From an uncultured bacterium (GTDB taxonomy: Bacteria; Cyanobacteriota; Vampirovibrionia; Gastranaerophilales; Gastranaerophilaceae): a stretch of 52,946 bases of DNA. A program made the translations under genes and the position numbers. Positions 17,884 through 29,900 of the stretch are shown one piece after another (positions within the stretch are counted from its first letter, which is position 1; each line of letters starts with the position of its first letter). The notes below the pieces were generated by a model. It made no database searches and was not told where the DNA came from. It saw only the letters and a program-made list of their open reading frames with translations. The DNA lies in contig CADBUZ010000025.1 in NCBI GenBank assembly GCA_902797985.1, positions 1 through 52,946 on the forward strand. The letters are read 5' to 3'.

Positions 17884-19002
17884 CTACACTAATGCTTTTG
17901 ATTCTTCTACTAACTTAATCAATGTAGATGCAACTGTTTCTTGTTCTTCTCTTGTTATCTCAGGGAACATTGGTAATGACATAACAATTTCTGTGTTTCT
18001 TTCTGTCACAGGTAATGAACCCTTACCTTGTCCTAAGTGAGCATTTACTTTTTGTAAATGTAATGGGATTGGATAATACAACATAGCACCAATTCCTGCT
18101 TCGTGTAATTTATCGAAAATTTCATCCCTGTTAGGAACTTTTACAGTATATTGGTGATAAACACAATATGTGTCATCTAATTCCTTTGGAGTGATAATAT
18201 CATCACAACCGGAGAATAATTCATTATATATAGAAGCTCTTTCACGTCTTTTTGTGTTCCATTCATCAATGTAAGGAAGTTTTACTCTCAATATAGCTGA
18301 TTGGATTTCATCCAGTCTTGAGTTTACACCGATTTCATCATGATGATAACGAATAGCACCACCGTGGTTTCTAAGAGCAATAACTCTATCTTTTAAACTT
18401 TCTGAATTTGTAGTCAATAAACCACCATCACCCATTGTTCCTAAGTTCTTTGTAGGGTAGAAGCTATAACATCCAAAATCACCAAATGAACCAACCTTCT
18501 TACCTTTGTATGTAGAACCGATTGCTTGACAACAGTCTTCAATCACATGCAAATTGTGACGTTTTGCAATATCCATAATTCTGTCCATATCACAAGGCTG
18601 ACCGTACAAATGTACAGGGATAATTGCTTTTGTATTAGGAGTGATTGCTTCTTCAATCTTACTTGGATCAATATTGAATGTATCAGAATCAATATCAACA
18701 AATACAGGTTTTGCACCAACGATACCTATTGCTTCTGCAGTTGCAACGAATGTAAATGCAGTAGTGATAACTTCATCACCCGCACCAATATCTAGCGCTC
18801 TTAATGCTAAATGCAAAGCATCTGTTCCTGAGTTTAAGCCAATTGTATAATTAACCCCGATATATTCAGCCAACTCTTTTTCTAATGACTTTGTGTTTTG
18901 TCCTAATATATAAGAACCTGAACGCATAACTTCGCATACAGCTTTTTCTACAGCTTCACCAATTTGTGCATATTGACGTTTTGAATCAAAAATAGGTATC
19001 AT
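17884..19002 (-). CDS. DegT/DnrJ/EryC1/StrS sugar aminotransferase
   Basis: 372 residues. A PLP-dependent aminotransferase acting on nucleotide-linked keto-sugars for surface polysaccharide synthesis. GLNSGTDALHLALRAL (55-70), DEVITTAFTFVATAEAI, VIEDCCQAIGS (D156) and SFYPTKNLG with the Schiff-base K185 are diagnostic. AAAGGA lies about 8 bases before the ATG. A TTATAAT box about 30 bases further upstream is a likely promoter. No other sugar-modifying genes adjoin, so the exact substrate cannot be assigned. Confidence 0.9.
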   Translation of the reverse strand: MIPIFDSKRQYAQIGEAVEKAVCEVMRSGSYILGQNTKSLEKELAEYIGVNYTIGLNSGTDALHLALRALDIGAGDEVITTAFTFVATAEAIGIVGAKPVFVDIDSDTFNIDPSKIEEAITPNTKAIIPVHLYGQPCDMDRIMDIAKRHNLHVIEDCCQAIGSTYKGKKVGSFGDFGCYSFYPTKNLGTMGDGGLLTTNSESLKDRVIALRNHGGAIRYHHDEIGVNSRLDEIQSAILRVKLPYIDEWNTKRRERASIYNELFSGCDDIITPKELDDTYCVYHQYTVKVPNRDEIFDKLHEAGIGAMLYYPIPLHLQKVNAHLGQGKGSLPVTERNTEIVMSLPMFPEITREEQETVASTLIKLVEESKALV

Positions 19003-19019
19003 TTATAAAATCCTTTCTT

Positions 19020-19530
19020 TTTAAATAGCTTTACATTATAAGTGTAACACAGGTTTTTGACATCTTTATATAATTTTAATTTTATCAGATATTTTTTAAA
19101 ATTAAGTAAACAACAGTCATTACAAGCTACAGAGAAGAAATCCGGAAAGAAATATCGGATTGTCATGAAAATTCACAATGAATTATTTTCTTTTATAAAG
19201 CATTAACTTTTGTAAAAATATCATACAGTTTAGACTTGTAAAAAGTAAAACATAGGTTAAACTGATAGTAGAGGAATTAGATTATCGAATACATTTATCC
19301 ATTGTTGTACATGTTCATTTATCTCGGATATTGTGCTGTTTTACCTAAAAAGTGTAAACAGATGTAACAATAAATGTCCGTGCTGAAATCAGGTATGACA
19401 AAAAAACTTTATCTATGTATAAGAAACGATAATTAAAACCTTTCATACACAACCTAACACACACTAACCTTCTACACACGAGGAATTGTAAAACAAATTC
19501 CAAACCACTCTTTAGAGCGGTTTTTTTTTG
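19020..19530 (+). other. Gene-free stretch with an orphan + strand terminator
   Basis: No convincing protein gene. A hairpin AAACCaCTCT-tta-GAGcGGTTT followed by nine T (about 19502-19530) is a rho-independent terminator on the plus strand, yet no plus-strand gene precedes it. A small non-coding RNA ending at 19530 is possible. I could not identify a promoter with confidence or match a known RNA family. Confidence 0.35.
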
Positions 19531-19557
19531 CGTTAATTTGCAACATCTCCATTTAGG

Positions 19558-19850
19558 AGAGAGAAATTTGTTAACGAATAAAGTGATTTTACAAATTCGA
19601 GAGAGATTATTATTTCCACCCTCTCCCCTTACCCCTCCCCCTAGGGAGGGGTACAAAAAAGTAAAACCCTCCCCCAAGGGAGGGGAATGAATACATTTTT
19701 CTCTCCTCGGAGAGAGTAATTTTTCAACACGAAAATTTATTTGAGTGTTTGAAAAATGAGAGAGGGTTTTATTCCTACCCTCTCCCCTTACCCCTCCCCC
19801 TAGGGAGGGGACAAGAAAAGTAAACCCCATCCCCTAGGGAGGGGTAGTAA
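19558..19850. repeat. Palindromic repeat cluster B
   Basis: Two units of the CTCTCC/GGAGAG family. The first has the inner hairpin AATTTGTTAAC...GTTTACAAATT variant (19567-19602) and the second the TTTTTCAACAC...GTGTTTGAAAAA variant (about 19720-19760). CCCTCCCCC(T/A)AGGGAGGG palindromes lie between them. Confidence 0.85.
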
Positions 19851-19857
19851 TGATAAA

Positions 19858-20005
19858 TCTGTTGTCCCTCACCCGCATTTCTATGAAATCAAAGATTTCC
19901 AGAACTGCTCCCTCTCCGCTATCCGCATACGCTTTCCGGAGAGGGGAATCAATTTTGCCCCTTATCCGCCTTTCAGGCACCTTATCCGCAGGAGAAGGGA
20001 ATATA
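19858..20005. repeat. Additional imperfect palindromic repeat
   Basis: CCCTCACCCGCATTTC start, an AAATCAAAGATTT hairpin, CTCCCTCTCCG...CGGAGAGG, then CCTTATCCGCCTTTCAGG and CCTTATCCGCAGGAGAAGG. It has the same general design as the CTCTCC units but a distinct sequence. Confidence 0.6.
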
Positions 20006-20022
20006 TAAAACACGAAATACTT

Positions 20023-20814
20023 TTACACAACCTCAACTTTATCAACTTGATAAAACATGCCGGAGGCAAGCTTGAACTCATTAGGGTTAGCACTCACAAA
20101 AAACTCCTCTGTTCCGACTTCTGTTTGCGTATTCAATAATGCGGATTTTTCTAAATCAGATTTTATAAAATCTACAAAGTACTCAGAAGGATCAATAAAT
20201 AAATCCTTTGAAACAAACTCACCAAGTACATCCAACAAGTACGGATAATGAGTACAGCCTAAAACTATCTTCTCCGGATTATTCGCCATCATCTTATCCA
20301 AATCACGTTTTATTATATCTATTTTTTCAGGTTGATTTTGTGTGTGAGATTCAACAATATTAACCCAATCAGGGCAACTTTGCGAATAGATAACCATATC
20401 CTTATTATATTTATGAATTTCAGACTCATAAACCCCTGAATTAATGGTTGATGCAGTTGCAAATACACCTAGTCGTTTCACGTCCAAACCTGCTAATATT
20501 TTTGCACATGATTGGATTATCGGATAAATTTTAAAATCATACTCGTCCTTAATCACAGGATATGTAGAAGCAGAAGTTGTATTACAAGCCATCACAACAG
20601 CCTTAACACCCTTTTCTTTAAAGAAGTCAAACACTCTTCTGGAAAAAGCAACTAATTGTTCTTTCGTCTTGTTCCCATATGGTGAATTTTTCAAATCACC
20701 AAAAAACAAACAATTCTCTGTATTCAAAATTTTTCTGAACTTTGAATAAACAGTAAGTCCTCCAACTCCCGAATCGCAAAAACCTATTGAATTGTTCTTT
20801 ATATCTTTATCCAT
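20023..20814 (-). CDS. murI: Glutamate racemase
   Basis: 263 residues. Converts L- to D-glutamate for peptidoglycan. IGFCDSGVGGLTV at 10-22 gives the catalytic-site Asp/Ser. The two catalytic cysteines are C77 in ACNTTSA and C187 in LGCTHYP. The order GDLKNSPYGNKT is typical. It follows the amidase gene after a 54-base spacer filled by a 10-base tandem repeat. No good Shine-Dalgarno is seen. It is probably co-transcribed with the amidase, coupling cell-wall synthesis and cleavage. Confidence 0.95.
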   Translation of the reverse strand: MDKDIKNNSIGFCDSGVGGLTVYSKFRKILNTENCLFFGDLKNSPYGNKTKEQLVAFSRRVFDFFKEKGVKAVVMACNTTSASTYPVIKDEYDFKIYPIIQSCAKILAGLDVKRLGVFATASTINSGVYESEIHKYNKDMVIYSQSCPDWVNIVESHTQNQPEKIDIIKRDLDKMMANNPEKIVLGCTHYPYLLDVLGEFVSKDLFIDPSEYFVDFIKSDLEKSALLNTQTEVGTEEFFVSANPNEFKLASGMFYQVDKVEVV

Positions 20815-20830
20815 ATCTAAACTTTAAGCA

Positions 20831-20880
20831 ATTTGCCCCTATTTACCTCTATTTACCTCTATTTGCCCCTATTTACCCCT
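20831..20880. repeat. 10-base tandem repeat over the amidase stop codon
   Basis: Five consecutive units on the minus strand of AGGGGTAAAT / AGAGGTAAAT / AGGGGCAAAT. The TAG stop codon of the amidase gene lies inside the array, and one unit is translated (encoding RGK). Confidence 0.85.
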
Positions 20881-22818
20881 GCTTTTAACAAATTCTATAA
20901 TTCCATCTGCAATAGCTTCTGCTGTAGCTTGTTTACGCTGTTGCGTAGTTAACTCTGCACGTTCAGCAGCATTTGAAATAAAACCAATTTCAACCAATAT
21001 TGCAGGTACTGTAGTATGGTTTATAACATAAAAACGAGACTTTAACAAACCTCTGTTAGCAGTATTCGGAATCTTCTTTATCAGCTTTTGGTGTACCGCA
21101 TCAGCAAGTTCAACACTATCTTCGTGATAATAATGAGTTTCTATCCCTTTTGGAGATTCTGAATTACAAGAGTTCACATGAACACTAACAAATGCCGCAG
21201 GGTTAATTCCCTCAGTAAATATAGTTCTATCCTCTAATGAAACATACGTATCATCGGTTCTTGTCATGTAAACTTTATACCCTTTGTTTTGCAACACCTG
21301 TTGTAATCGCATACTTACATCGAGCGTAATATCTTTTTCGTTTACATTATTTCTAATTGCACCATAATCTTTTCCGCCATGACCTGCGTCTATAACAATT
21401 ACATTTTTATTTTTCTTCTCTGTATACTTAGGCGGTGCAGTTATAGAACCTTCCTTCTTTATCAATTCTTTTGTCTTTTCGGCAACTTTTTTTGTATCAA
21501 CAGTCTTTTTGACCTCAAACGACAGCTTGAAAACCTTACCATCTGGAGAAATATATGTGTTTAAATTATCTTTCTCTGCAACCGGCAGCTTTAACCTTAT
21601 CCCTGTACTCAAAAGATGAACAGTCATATCAGAGTATGGAGTAGACTTTATTACAGAATGGAATTGAGTGTCATTATACTTTTCTGCATTCAATAAGTAG
21701 ATATACAAGTCTTTTGTTGTACGTTTTATTGCATAAGAAACCGGCTTGTCAAACTCTAACAACAAATTCTCAAGCTTGTTAGCTTTTTGGAAATTAAACT
21801 TCACAATATTTGCTTTATGAGAAGGCAAATGTGTAGTCAAAATATTCAATGGATTTGCAACTAAAAGCGATTGGCTATCCGGAGAGAAAACAGGTATATA
21901 TTGAGCGGCATTGGTCGATGTCACAACCAATCTTGCTGTGTTAGGATTAAATTGTGCTATCTTTAAGACGTCACCATTATCCAACTTTAACTCTGCATTA
22001 TGCCATGCGGGATTTATAGTTGTATTAGGGATATCAAAAACCATTCTTGTAGGATTTTCTAACAAAAACGGTTTCTGAACACATACATTCCCAACCCCGA
22101 CAATCTTAAACGTTTCATCCTGTTTAGTTACATTATGGATATAATATTTACTTCTTAATTTGTTATTCTTTGACAAATTCTCTAAGGTGTATGTGCTATA
22201 TACCTCACCACCACCGTAATTAGAATTTGCAAACGCTTGATTAATTTCGTTCATTGATTGAGCAGATGTTGTATTATTAACATATAGAGTGCTTTGTTTA
22301 TTAATAACCTTTGTAGAAATAAGCAACTCCTCTTTATAATCCTTTGACAAAGCATCAGATTCTCTGTATGTGTTTATATAATAATTCATATTATACGGAG
22401 AGATTGAGCCATACATTAAAACTAAATTGTTATTTATATTCCCCAACTTTAAATTTGCAAGATTAAAATTATCTTTAAAAATTAGAATTACTTTTGCAAA
22501 GTCTTTTTCGTTTTTTATCTGAAAAACTTGAAGATTTCCATCCGAAAAACTCACATCTTCCGGCTGGGCATCAACCGTTGCAGAAGGAATAATCAACTCA
22601 ACACCGTTTGTATTTTCTAATTTATTAAACTTCAAACCTTCACTAATTGATGAGGACACATTTGATTTTATCGGCATAAAGATAATAGAGTTCGATATAT
22701 CAAAATTAACAGGTTTTATCCTGTAGGCTTCCGCATATGAAATGGCACTAAAACTGCTAATTATAACGGCAATAAATAGTATTAATGATATTAAAAATTT
22801 CTTAAATAAAGTACTCAT
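20869..22818 (-). CDS. amiC: N-acetylmuramoyl-L-alanine amidase with AMIN region
   Basis: 649 residues. Signal peptide 1-29 (ending ISYAEA). A long beta-rich middle includes AMIN-like segments (about 35-120 and 255-440) that bind peptidoglycan or septal factors. A linker rich in Lys and Glu leads to an Amidase_3 catalytic domain (about 473-645). Zinc and catalytic residues are visible in VIDAGHGGKDYGA, NEKDITLDVSMRL, VSVHVNS and ILVEIGFISN. The enzyme cleaves the stem peptide from MurNAc at division. A TATAAT box 11 bases before the ATG suggests a leader of only a few bases. The symbol is by family analogy. Confidence 0.88.
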   Translation of the reverse strand: MSTLFKKFLISLILFIAVIISSFSAISYAEAYRIKPVNFDISNSIIFMPIKSNVSSSISEGLKFNKLENTNGVELIIPSATVDAQPEDVSFSDGNLQVFQIKNEKDFAKVILIFKDNFNLANLKLGNINNNLVLMYGSISPYNMNYYINTYRESDALSKDYKEELLISTKVINKQSTLYVNNTTSAQSMNEINQAFANSNYGGGEVYSTYTLENLSKNNKLRSKYYIHNVTKQDETFKIVGVGNVCVQKPFLLENPTRMVFDIPNTTINPAWHNAELKLDNGDVLKIAQFNPNTARLVVTSTNAAQYIPVFSPDSQSLLVANPLNILTTHLPSHKANIVKFNFQKANKLENLLLEFDKPVSYAIKRTTKDLYIYLLNAEKYNDTQFHSVIKSTPYSDMTVHLLSTGIRLKLPVAEKDNLNTYISPDGKVFKLSFEVKKTVDTKKVAEKTKELIKKEGSITAPPKYTEKKNKNVIVIDAGHGGKDYGAIRNNVNEKDITLDVSMRLQQVLQNKGYKVYMTRTDDTYVSLEDRTIFTEGINPAAFVSVHVNSCNSESPKGIETHYYHEDSVELADAVHQKLIKKIPNTANRGLLKSRFYVINHTTVPAILVEIGFISNAAERAELTTQQRKQATAEAIADGIIEFVKSRGK

Positions 22819-22914
22819 TATATATTCAAATTATAAAAAATCTCTCTCCAACATAATTGTATAACAAACTTTAATAAAATTCTTATACTTAACAAATTTA
22901 AATAAAAAGAATTT

Positions 22915-23690
22915 CCACCCTCTCCCTAACCCTCTCCGAAGGAGAGGGGAATAAATACATTTTTCTCTCCTCGGAGAGAGTAATTTTTCAACACGAAAAT
23001 TTATTTAAGTGTTTGAAAAATGAGAGAGGGTTTTATTTCCACCCTCTCCCTAACCCTCTCCGAAGGAGAGGGGAATAAATACATTTTTCTCTCCTCGGAG
23101 AGAGTAGAATTTGTTAACGAATGAAGTGAGTTTACAAATTCGAGAGAGGGTTTTATTCCCACCCTCTCCCCTTACCCCTCCCCCAAGGGAGGGGAAATAA
23201 TACATTTTTCTCTCCTCGAAGAGAGTAGAATTTGTTAACGAATGAAGTGAGTTTACAAATTCGAGAGAGGGTTTTATTCCCACCCTCTCCCCTAACCCCT
23301 CCCCCTAGGGAGGGGAATGAATACATTTTTCTCTCCGAGGGAGAGAGTAATTTTTCAACACGAAAATTTATTTGAGTGTTTGAAAAATGAGAGAGGGTTT
23401 TATTCCCACCCTCTCCCTAACCCTCTCCGAAGGAGAGGGAACAAGAATTCGAGAGAGGGTTTTATTTCCACCCTCTCCCCTAACCCCTCCCCCAAGGGAG
23501 GGGAATGAATACATTTTTCTCTCCGAGGGAGAGAGTAATTTTTCAACACGAAAATTCATTTGAGTATTTGAAAAATGAGAGAGGGTTTTATTCCCACCCT
23601 CTCCCCTTACCCCTCCCCCAAGGGAGGGGAATGAAAGAGTAAAACCCTCTCCGAAGGAGAGGGAACAAGAATTCGAGAGAGGGTTTTATA
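22915..23690. repeat. Palindromic repeat cluster C
   Basis: Five tandem units of the CTCTCC/GGAGAG family downstream of the giant RTX-like gene. Inner hairpins in order: TTTTTCAACAC-type (22986), GAATTTGTTAAC-type (23106), GAATTTGTTAAC-type (23229), TTTTTCAACAC-type (23351) and TTTTTCAACAC-type (23539). Between them are CCCTCC...GGAGGG palindromes of two kinds (CTCTCCGAAGGAGAG and CCTCCCCC(A/T)AGGGAGG). Short open frames here are artefacts of the repeats. Confidence 0.9.
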
Positions 23691-23719
23691 CAGAAAACTT
23701 TATGATAGAATATAAACAA

Positions 23720-23815
23720 CGAGGAAACCGGTAGGTAAGCGAACAAATAAAAAAGAAAGAGTGTATAGTGGTTTAGACTTTCAGATTTATAAGTGCTTAC
23801 CCGCCGGTTTTCTCG
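23720..23815. repeat. Long imperfect inverted repeat
   Basis: A 21-base arm (CGAGGAAACCGG, then TAGGTAAGC) pairs with 23795-23815 at 18 of 21 positions across a 54-base AT-rich loop. It lies between the giant gene's terminator and repeat cluster C. Function unknown. Confidence 0.7.
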
Positions 23816-23832
23816 TTTTATAAAAATCCTTT

Positions 23833-23852
23833 GCGCCGCCCGTAAGCGGCGC
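23833..23852 (-). terminator. Terminator of the giant RTX-like gene
   Basis: GCGCCGC-6-GCGGCGC stem, then AAAGGATTTTTAT on the minus strand, about 50 bases past the stop codon. Confidence 0.75.
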
Positions 23853-23900
23853 ATTGGATTATTTATTTATGTATTTGGTGCAAAACATTGCTATCTTAGA

Positions 23901-26900
23901 TTACTTTACTAGAGCTGAAGCATCTTGGTAGTTGCTTGCTGAGTTATTATAGATTGCAATCAATGCATCAAGCTTACCTGTATTATCATCTGCAAGGTCA
24001 ACCAATGCTGCAGAAGTTGATTTGTAGCTGTTAGCAGTCAACCAACTAGCAACATTTTGTGCAACTTCAGATACATCTAATGTGTAATCAGAAGCACCTA
24101 CCTTAACGTTCTTGATAGCATTCTTGCCTGTAACCTCAACACTCTTGATATTATCCTTAAGTAAATTAGCAACAGTCAAATCACCTTCATTGATAAATGA
24201 CATTTGTTTACCAACTGTATACTTGATAGTCTTACCTGAAGAAGCATCTTTGAACTTAGTACCTTTTCCAACTGTTACGTCAAAGAAGATATCATCTTTT
24301 GCAGCCAATACTAATGTGTTAGTACCTTTTGTATCAGTAATGTTGATATCATTAGCCATTGCGCTGTAATCAGTTATTGCAGATACATCATAAGTATCGT
24401 TACCTGCACCACCGTCTATTGCAGTGTATACAAGAGCAGCAGTGTTGCTGATAACAAACTTATCGTTACCTGCACCTGATTTGATAACGTTGTTACCACC
24501 AGAGATGATGAACAAGTCATTACCTTTACCTGTAGTGATTACGTTAGTACCGTTAGAAATTGTTGTGAATTTCTTATCACCCGCACCGGTTTTGATAGTG
24601 TTGTAACCGTTAGTAATAGCGAACGTATCAGCACCTGCACCTGAGTTGATAGTATTGATACCTGCAGAGACAGTATACTCATCGATACCTTTACCAGATG
24701 TTACTTTGTTTTGACCACCATTTAGTTTGATTTCGTTGTGAGCATATGCATCATCTTCTATAGATGTAGTAGTCTTAGCATTACCAAGTTTAACGGTATT
24801 GAAACCATCACCGATAGTAACTTTGTTAGAACCGTCTTTAGCGGTAACTTTGTTAGTACCTACAGATGATAAATATGCTGTGTTGTCACCAGCACCCATA
24901 TTTACTGTATTAGAAGAATAGCCACCATCTACAATTGTATCATTATTACCATAAGTTACTTTACTAGCTGCATAGAATACGTCATTACCTTTACCGAAGG
25001 TTACTTTGTTAGTACCTGCGGTTTGAGTAACTTTTGCAATTTCGCCTGCCAATGTATTAGCCTTGATAGTATCATTATATGATGAACCTGTGATAACATC
25101 GTTACCTGAGCCGGAGTTGATGTTAACACCCTTAGCATTAGCAGATCTGTAATTAGCAGCAGTTATAGTTTCTGATAATGCAGAACCTTTTAATGCACCT
25201 TTAGAGTTGAAATCATCAGCAGCATAGCTGAATGTAGCCAATGTGAGTTTATTCAGTTTGTAAGATGTTTCAGGATCAACTGTACCATCAGGTTTGATAC
25301 GAGTACCATTAATAGTAACCTCAGCACCTGTGTTCTTACCAACTACGTCTTTGAATATTACAGTACCTCTGTATGCCTTAGCTTCTCTTTCACCGGTCAA
25401 TTGACATGGTTCAGTCAACTTAGTATCGAAATCAGATGCTTGTTCATCACGAGCAACTTCTTCCCCATCAATAGAGAATATTTGAGCATATACATCAGCT
25501 ATTGTAGGATTTTTATCCAAACCTTTTTCTATATCAGTTTGATCATCATCAACTACATAAGTTGTACCATTCCAAACAGATACAGTTGTTGTTTTGTCAA
25601 ACTTAGTAGCATCCGTTGCATTAGCTGCATAAGAAACTTTTGTTAATGTATATGAAACATCAGCTTTCTTATAAACAGCGATTTCTAAGTTTTTACCATT
25701 TGCAACAACTTCGGCATTGTTGTAGTATGTGTTATCTTCAAGGACAACTGATAAATTTTCGCCCTTGTTAGTAACGATAGTATCTTCGCCGAACACACCT
25801 TTAAGGGTAACAACATCAGTACCTGAGCCGAGGTTAATTGTGTTAGAGTTTTTGTTATCAGAAGTGAATACTTCATTCAACCAAGTACCTTTTGCATTAC
25901 CGTTGGCATCAACAGTTGCCTTGAATGGTTCTGAGAAGATATTCTTATCGTTAACCTTAACTTCAGCACCGCTGATTTCGCCCTTAGCCAAGTTTTTGAT
26001 AGTCACTTGACCTAGTGAAGTAAGTTCACTAGCTTCATTTTCTTTATTGACAAAAGTTTTATTGTCACCGTCACCGAAGTCAGAATCACTTATAACATCA
26101 CCTTTACCTAATGACTCACGATCACCTGTTACACCATTGATTGTTTCAGCTCCGAAATATTCGGTATAACCTGTGTAAGTTGTACCTTCAGCTGGAACAA
26201 TTGCTGAATATGTAGTTGTACTGTCACCTGCAAATTCTGTACCATTGAACTTTGTATTAACAGTTTGTACAAGAAGTTTTGCTTTTTCTTTATCATTAAA
26301 GTCACTTGCACTATCAATATTTTGTCCGCCTAAAGTCATTGTGTAAGTAACACCGTCTTTGCCTGCTGTAGCAGATGCTACTGGAGTAGCAGGTGTAGTC
26401 GGATCAACATATGTCTTAGTTGAAGCAGAATAATTAGCCACTGTAGTAGTTACGTCATATCTAGCAGTTGTAAGTTTTGATTCTGCCCAAGCAGTATCAA
26501 CAACATTATTTCTAGTGTATGATTTTGCACCAACAGTGATACCCGCAGTTGAATCAACTTTTTCAGTCACATTATCACCTGCAACCCATGAACCTGCTGT
26601 TGAACCTGTTCCGTACACATATGTTTTTGTTGTATATGTGATTTCATATTTGTTATCAGAACCTTTTTCAGTACCAATTGTAGCAACAGTTCTTTCTACA
26701 AACTTAGCTTCAGTTGTTTTAACTGTTGTTTTCTTATATGAAGCCTCTGCTGCAGATGCTGCATAAGATACTACGTCTTTGTCATAAGAGTAGAATGTAG
26801 TTGCATAGTATTTAGCAATAACGTCGTTTTTAGAAACTTCTCTTTTGATAAAGGTATTTGAATTAATACCTTTGAAATTCAAGTTAAGAGATTCATTCTT

Positions 26901-29900
26901 ATTAACAGTAACTTCGTCATTACCAATTTCTGATACATTACTATCGTTAGTATCAAAGCCAAAGTAGATTACATCTTTACCTGATTTCAGATTGAATTTT
27001 TCAGGATTTTCTGTTGAGTAAGCTTTATCATTCTTATCAGTACCTGTAACGATACCCTTAGAATTAGCTTTTTGTTCAGTATAAATAGTATCGCCGAGTT
27101 CAACATTTTTTTCAGCATTATCATCAATCAATACGCTACCTGCAAACTTCTTGCCATAGTAATCTTTAACTGTTACAGAACCTAAGAATGCACTGTCACT
27201 TCCTGTGTATGCACTTTTCGCGTTACCTAAAGCACTGTCATCAAGGTTTTCATAAGTGCTTTCTTTGCCGGATAACCAATTTTTAGTGTATTCTGTGTAT
27301 ACAGGTTTTGTATCTGCAGGAATTTCTGATTTTTTGATTACACCTTCAACAGTTTTTGATGGATCAACTACAAAGTCACTACCATCATACCAAGCAACAG
27401 TTGTTGTTGTAGTATTATACGCAGTAGTTACATCAGCTTCAGCTGGTACATAAGTCTCAGCTGTTTTACCTTCAGGTAATTTTGCAGGGGTTGTTGAACC
27501 GTTGAATGTATCGGTTACAGCCCAGCCATTATTACCTTTAGTCGTTTCTGCAGAATAAACATCATCCTTAACTTGACCGGATGTATGATCTTTATCATAA
27601 ACTGTATCAGTTACAGTTTTTAGATAATAATTAGAAGGTTGACCGGACAATGCATATTCAGTTGATGAAGTACCGACAGTCTTGTCGTTTAATTTCATAA
27701 AATATTTTGCAGGAACAGCCTTAGCTTTTGTTGCAGAATATTCTTCACTACCTTTATTAGTAGTCCATTGCCATGGATTAGAAGTTGCACCTGTGTTTTT
27801 GTATTCGTATGCATTAGTATATTTTGTATATCTTTCATTTGTTAATTTAGAATCATCTGTACCATACGCAGATGGAGTTAAATCTACACCATTTCTTGTA
27901 TAACCATAAACAGAGTCTACTGTTAGACCTGACGTGTTATCTACATATATTGTTTTTGTAGTAGTAGCTTCACTCCAAGATGCAACACCTGCTTCTGTAT
28001 ATTGGTTAGTTGAAACAGCTAATCCTACTGCATATTTACCTGCGTGTTCACTTCCTGCAGGTTCTGCTGTTGTAGAAATTGATTTTATTACTGATTTTGT
28101 AAATTCAGTTTGTTTAGAAACAGTTTCAGAACCTGTATATTTAGCTTCGTAAGTATTATCAGAGAATACTGTATGAGTTTTTGTAAATGTATGATAAAGA
28201 TCATCTTTACCGTAAATAACATTATCTTGTTTAATAGATACAGATTCTTTTTCATAGTAATTAACTACTGCATTGTTACCTGAAACGGATTTTTCCGTAT
28301 AAGCATTACCATACATCGAATCAAAGTGTAATTTAACAGTTTCACCCTTTGTAACGACAACTTCATCTTTACCGATAATACCTGAGAAGTTGATTTTGTC
28401 ATAACGATTATCAAGAACTGTTCCGTCTGATGCATAATCCGTATTACTTTCGCCAAGTTCAAATTTTTCATTAGCTGATGTAGAAGTAGCAACATCGTTC
28501 AATTTAGAACCTTTTGTTACACCTGCTGCCAATTCATATTGTTTTGTAGCAAGGTCAACACCACCTAATGTTACACCTGATTCTTTAGAATCTGCAAGTC
28601 CTGCAACTGTAGCAGAACCTAAAGCTTCTGCAGCAGCTTTATCATAATTGATTCCATAATCAGCCAATTGTTCAGGTGTAGGAGCAGTTTTATCTTTTTC
28701 TAATTCAATTTTTTCACTATCAATAAACTCACCTGACTTAGCACCTGTGAAAACCTTTGTATAAACATCGCTGTTTTTGTTATCAGCTGATTTTTCTACA
28801 TATTCAACAAGAGCTTTATCAGCTGCATCACCGTTCAAGTCAACTTCTGTATCGAAATTAGTACCATTATAGATAAATTCTCTACTTGTTTTTGTAACGT
28901 AAATCTTGTCATAATCAGTAACAAATTCTGTTTCTTTCGTAGCATCTTTAATTGTTTCTGTTTCACCGTGGAATGTTCTTGTTACAACAAATGTTGAATC
29001 ATCTGTAGTTGGCTTAGCTTCTACTGCTGTGTAATCATTACCCTCTGATGTCTTAACCCAAGCCCAAGTTGCAGGTTTTGTAGAATCTGTTTCTTTATTT
29101 TTATATTCATATGTACCTGCTTGTCTTAGGAAATAATCTTTAGGTGCATTACCATCGGCAATTAGAGCAGATCCGGTATTTGATTCTTGAATAACTTTAC
29201 CATTTAGTGTCATATAATATTCAGCCACATGTGCTGATTCATTAGATGCAGCAGCAACAGTATTTTTTGTTTCTGTCCATTTCCAATCATATTGCGCACT
29301 AACGTCTTTATATTCATAAGTTGTTGTTGTTACATCATATCTTTCATTTGTTAACTTAGAATCATTCCAACCTGTGATGATAAAATCAGCATCATTTCTT
29401 TGATAAAATTCAGAACCTGAACCTAATACAGCTCTTTCGTCAGCTGTAATATATACGGTTGTGTCAGTTGCTGCACCCCAAGCTGGTGTTCCGTCATAGC
29501 TGTATGTTGCAACCTTAGCTTCAACTTTGAATTTACCCTGATGTTCACCTGTTGTTTCGGCTTGTTGGCTAACAGAAAGACCTGTGAATTTTTTGAATGT
29601 AGCTTGAGTTGCTTCAACTTTTTCACCTGTGTATTGAGCTTTATATTGTGTAGAAGAATATTCAATTAAATCTTTTGTATATACTTTTTTAAATTCTGCC
29701 GTACCATAATTAACAGTATCACGATAGAAATCAACTTGTTGATATTCTTTATAATCAACAACTACATCGTTACCATTAACATAAGCGTCGGTAAATGCTG
29801 TAGAAGTATCACCTTCTTTACCTGCTTTACCTGTTAAATCAAAATCAAGAGCGATTTTTTCATCTGTGCTCTTGATTACTGTATCTTTACCGATAACACC

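Noticed and set aside
19345-19830. 161-codon frame rich in SLGGGVRGEG
   Set aside because: The Gly-rich peptide is the translation of the CCCTCC/GGAGGG palindromes. The same peptide appears in frames at 23050-23854 and 32246-32812.
23050-23854. Several frames of 60-90 codons in both directions
   Set aside because: All are read-throughs of palindromic repeat units, with no ribosome sites.
24112-29665. Frames on both strands within the giant RTX-like gene
   Set aside because: Shadows caused by Thr/Ser/Val-rich repeats. They lack ribosome sites and family similarity.
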